Both the position numbers and the translations under genes were made by a program. From Polytrichum commune (lineage: Eukaryota > Streptophyta > Polytrichopsida > Polytrichales > Polytrichaceae), in contig OX485806.1 of the NCBI GenBank assembly GCA_950295325.1, positions 30,752,001 to 30,816,000 of the forward strand: a stretch of 64,000 nucleotides of DNA, written 5' to 3'. Numbering within the stretch: the first letter of the stretch is position 1; the number at the start of each line of letters is the position of its first letter. Of the stretch, positions 60,334 through 64,000 are shown in pieces. A model generated the notes under the pieces. It worked only from the letters and a program-made list of their open reading frames with translations, ran no database searches and was not told the origin of the DNA.

Positions 60334-61010
60334 TCACATGCTGGCCATCTTGTGCTGATCGCGAGCCCGCACAAATTGGTGTGGACAACAGCTACACCCA
60401 CAGACCTGTAGAATAAAATTCTCTTCTAGAAATATTAACCCATGAAACTCCTAGTTGCAGTCCAAAATGCTGCGAATATTAAACTCTATTAAAAACTGCT
60501 CAACATTCTTCGATGACATATATCATCAGGACTTCCAGCAATCGCGCGCGCGCGCACACACACACACAGAGTATAATATACCTTCATCAAGTTGGCACAC
60601 AGCTTCTCGTCCTTGAGATCCTGAAACTGCACTACCCAAACAACAACTCTAGGTTAATTCTCCGAGCTTCACGCAATCGTGTCATGCATCATCATCATCG
60701 TGTTTAAACCAATCCAACAACCTATTCAACAATCTCCCACATCCGACAAACCTTTAACCCGTGTCAATGACGGGTTTAGGTATGGATACGAGCCCAGTCT
60801 ATGCCCAAGGGTGCAGCATCTCTCTCTCTCTCTCTAAGAGACAATAATTTCTTGCAAAAAATTTGCAAGACACAGAAAATAAATTTACCCGTTGCCTTGC
60901 TTCTAAAAGTTTGTGCTCCAGATCGGAGAGGTGTTCCCTGTCACTTCGGAAGTTGGGGTCGCGAGGAGGGTAGAAGTGAGGGGGCAGCTGCATTAACATT
61001 CCCTGATGAC
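60334..61010 (-). CDS. Three exons of an unassigned gene or gene fragment (3' end)
   Basis: Minus strand. Exon A 61,010-60,889 (122 nt; acceptor TTAGCAG|GTCAT, donor CGG|GTAAAT), exon B 60,626-60,582 (45 nt; GTGCAG|TTTCAG, AAG|GTATAT) and exon C 60,405-60,334 (72 nt with stop; TTCTACAG|GTCTG). Phases agree, giving 79 full codons plus stop. Exon A begins with two bases of a split codon, so at least one upstream exon is needed. The peptide contains 'LPPHFYPPRDPNFRSDREHL', 'SDLEHKLLEARQR' and 'FQDLKDEKLCANLMK', a helical, probably coiled-coil stretch. The P-R-D-P...E-A..R...K spacing recalls the K-like region of MIKC* MADS-box proteins, but no MADS domain was found, so that is a weak guess. It may be a gene end or a captured fragment. 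Confidence 0.5.
60543..60568. repeat. (CG)n-(CA)n compound microsatellite
   Basis: An alternating CG run passes directly into a CA run, within the presumed intron between exons B and C. Such alternating purine-pyrimidine DNA can adopt Z-form. Confidence 0.9.
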
Positions 61011-61138
61011 CTGCTAATAATTGGGGGCGTGGGATTGAGTCCATATGTAATCTTGGAACAGGTCTGGAGATGATCACCTCGACCTTTTTCTTAGTACATG
61101 ATTCTAACGAAGTTATACTTCTCTGCATGCACCTGCAG

Positions 61139-62140
61139 GTGGCCAATCGTCCTAACCCTGGCAACCTAACCTCAGCGATTTCTTGGTATGGCTTCCTTCT
61201 TCGGACCCACCCATGCCTCCTCTCCTTCCCTCTCCCTTATCACCTTCTTGTATATGTATCTCTCGCAGTCATACCTCTGCAAGTCATATCCTTTGGACTG
61301 AAGACAGGCGACTGAGGTATCTCTTAGACATCCTCAAAACTTTTCGTACATGCTTCCTACGACATTAGAAGGATGGATCTCGTACTTTCACTGCACGCAG
61401 GTGGTTGATTGCCCTAGCCCCAACCTACCATCGGAGCTCTCTCATTGGTATGTCTTCTTTGACCATCGGACCCACACACAAACCGATACATACCTCCTCT
61501 TCTCTCTCCCTTCTTGTATATGTATCTCCACCCGCCATACCTCAAGTATTATGCGCAGGACTGATTTAGGCAGGGACACTGACCTACCCAACAAAGTGTG
61601 CGGATAGATCCCCAAAGAATCTAGCTGTCTATCTCCTAGACATTCTCAATCCTTTTCTTACATCCTTCCTCCGACTTTGTAATTCTTGTTTAACCTAACC
61701 CCCAACCTTATTATTCTTGGACCTTCCTCCTTCGAACCCATCCACACCTCCTCGCCTCTCCCTTGATTACCTTCCTGTAAGTCAGGACACAGAAAGAATC
61801 TAGCTATGCATCTCCTAGACAATCTCAACTCTTTTTCTTACACGTTTCCTACGACGTTGTAAATTCTCTGCTTGTAGACGGCCGATTAACCTAGCCCCCG
61901 AACTGATTAACCTCGCACCTTCACTGGTACAGCTTCCTTGCTCGGACCCACCGCATACCTCCTCTCCTCTCCTCTCCTCCCTTATAAATGATCACCTTGT
62001 AAGATCCATGTGATTCCACCAGTACCCATACCTCACTGAATTTGGCAGGGAGACTGACCGACCCAACTCCAAGGAATTGGGCAGAAAGAACCTCAGCTAG
62101 CCAGTCATCTCCCTAGACATTCCGTTACCTTGTGATGCAT
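61139..62140. repeat. Four diverged tandem units (~190-290 bp)
   Basis: Units begin near 61,139, 61,399, 61,689 and 61,879. Each has '(c)taacctagccc(c)aac', 'ggtatggcttccttcttcgg', 'acccac...catacctcctct', a CT-rich stretch, 'tcttgtatatgtatctc' and 'tctcctagacattctcaa' followed by 'ttcttacat.cttcctacga'. The array lies upstream of exon A of the possible minus-strand gene and might be intronic. Confidence 0.7.
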
Positions 62141-64000
62141 GCAGGCGTCCGGTGCACTATGTTACGAAACGGTTGCGCTAGGTGAGGGATTCAGTAGTAT
62201 CATATTCCACACAACCTCCACGCCGCCCTCCTTGGCTGCATTCCTTGCTTTGATAGATGCATGCATGCATGCATCCTACCGCCAGTCTTTGCATAGAAAT
62301 TAGCACAGCTACACTACTGCCCCCTTCCCACCTGACTTCGGCAGAACCTCACTCATACTTTCCGTCCAGTTCCAACCATGAAATTGCTGGGGATTATGTT
62401 CAAATGTACATGTTGGCCCACCACTTTTCACACTATTACATCATGAGATGCTCACGGATGGTGTTTGAACTAGTTGGTGTGATCAACCCTCAGCTTTACA
62501 AGTTCGTTTCAAAAACATGGTTTCCACACCATCGTTTGTTATTTAATCGCGTAGTTGGCAAAGGACATGGCATGGCTTAAAAACGGGGGTTTTAAGCCTC
62601 ATAGAGCTGCCACAACGGGGGATCTAGCCAGGGCCCAGCTAGCTTGGTTGGTGCCCCCCCCCCCCCGGATCACACTCCGGCCATCCAGGCGAAAGCCTGG
62701 GGCACTAGGAACACTGTCCCAAAGGCCCCCGTCTGGCTGGATGCAGAGCGCAGACCGGTCTGGTAGCTCTATCAAGCACCGACCCTCGCAATGGTCCCTA
62801 GAGATGAGGCAAGAATGGAGGACCTTCAAAAGTGTCGTTGTCGGCTCTTGTGATCAGTTTCTTCTAATTTTGGCAATGAGGGCACGAGGAGCTTCATGAA
62901 CAAAAACCGATGGTAAGGTAGATGAATGGTAAGGCAATTGGCCTTGCTTCGAAAAGTATCTAATATATCATTGCTTGGTAGATAAAATAATGGACATGTG
63001 TGAAAGCTACTAAACTTAAACCTACTTGAAAATCTATGGGGTGCCTTTGGGCATCACCAAAAGAGCTTTATTACCCGGTTTTTACAAAAGACTTTGGTTA
63101 TATGGTGAAGCCAAGTGGGGATGGCCCTTAAATAAGGTATATGGGTTTCAAATGGTTACTTTGTCCAACTAGCACACTTCTCCGTGGATATGATATGAAC
63201 ATAGAATTGGTACGAGATGGTAAGCAAATCTAAGTCAAGGCCACAACCACTTACCTCATGATTTTTGGAGTTCGTATGAATATCATATTCAATATCGAAG
63301 CGAAGCTTCTTCTGTTCTTTAAGTTGTCATATACTCTTATAGGTCCCAACTCCCAATTATGCTGACGATTGAGCCTTAAATAATTATCAAATTTTGACCA
63401 TATAGTCCAATCTTTTTTAAACACATGTGTCTTTAAATTTCATTTTTGGAATCACACCTAATCATATACCAATCAAATATAGGCGTCCGATTAAGATAAG
63501 TAATTGAATTAGGCTTATTATTGTGGGTCACAATGATTTTTTGGAGCCCACACTAATTCTCTAATTGCTCAAGAAACGTATTGGAAACTAGAACTAAAAA
63601 AAACCATTTCGACAAATGTGCACATCCACAATTCTTCTCATAGTGAGCATTAATGTGGCCACATTTATTATCAACCCACGCTAATTCTCTCGCCAAAATT
63701 ACTTGCAAGAGAATTTGTTGTTTCTAAAAAAAACAATGTGAGTGATTATTATACTTTGTGCTACTTTTGTCTTGTAAGTTATATTCGATGTGTTGGTCAA
63801 AAGTCTTCATGAAAACTTATGGGAGATCCGGGGTCTTGGACCCACATCAATTTCACCTTGTCTAGTAACTTAGTGTGCCCCATGCTAGAAAAAATCACAC
63901 TAATTCTCCACCCACACTAATCGGACTATTTAGTGTAGCTAGTGAAAGCTAGCACACAGTTCGACATTGTCTTCATGAGATCATGCCACAGTAGAGGAAT
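62141..64000. other. Right edge, no confident gene
   Basis: Contains an (ATGC)n microsatellite (62,257-62,274). A GC-richer block at 62,560-62,890 has a plus-strand frame of 114 codons and a C13 run at 62,654-62,666; its composition suggests an insertion, but no family is recognised. The remainder is AT-rich. Short repeated words 'cacactaattctc' occur at 63.55-63.9 kb. Confidence 0.4.
62257..62274. repeat. (ATGC)n microsatellite
   Basis: Four to five uninterrupted ATGC units. Confidence 0.9.

Noticed and set aside
62555..62899. 114-codon plus-strand frame at the right edge
   Set aside because: It runs through a C homopolymer and has no family likeness. The antisense frame is equally open, as expected of GC-richer DNA.

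Overview
This looks like nuclear DNA of a land plant with a large, repeat-rich genome. It holds one convincing F-box/leucine-rich-repeat gene of the plant SKIP2/VFB type, a few exons of a second possible gene, and otherwise transposable elements, their remains, and AT-rich DNA without genes. The low gene density, SINE/MITE content, Ty3-type elements and small introns with GT/AG borders all fit a plant. I cannot name the species; a non-angiosperm (fern, lycophyte, bryophyte or gymnosperm) is only a guess.

Layout. 1-7.0 kb: AT-rich DNA with dispersed repeats and a three-copy direct repeat (4.37-5.55 kb). 7.09-8.84 kb (minus): the F-box gene, best read as two exons giving 507 residues, with a CpG-rich upstream region to 9.65 kb. 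9.65-22.2 kb: no gene; an ~158-bp tandem repeat array (13.1-14.5 kb), a Tourist-like MITE with TAA target duplication (15.88-16.26 kb), a decayed coding remnant, and a solo LTR with a perfect 5-bp target duplication (18.84-19.80 kb). 22.27-30.31 kb (minus): a decayed Ty3/gypsy element whose pol carries a complete set of C5 cytosine-DNA-methyltransferase motifs between protease and reverse transcriptase. This is the most striking object in the window. 31.9-46.9 kb: a nested stack. A minus-strand LINE (endonuclease, RT, RNase H, zinc knuckle) is split by a ~1.5-kb unidentified insert, which is itself split by a very young chromodomain-type Ty3 element (36,491-43,258). The RNase H part of the LINE is also broken by a small TIR element. 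46.9-58.4 kb: dispersed repeats, short tandem repeats and a well-delimited tRNA-derived SINE (51.27-51.47 kb). 58.4-64 kb: AT-rich DNA, three minus-strand exons with consensus splice sites (60.33-61.01 kb), four diverged ~190-290-bp tandem units (61.1-62.1 kb) and an unassigned right edge.

Two themes tie the elements together. First, the methyltransferase-bearing retrotransposon is old: stops, frameshifts and altered catalytic residues run through it, many of the type expected from decay of methylated cytosine. Second, the young Ty3 element has almost identical LTRs but has lost its RT palm and is full of stops, so it was probably moved by enzymes supplied by another copy. The solo LTR at 18.8 kb belongs to the same LTR family but is clearly older.
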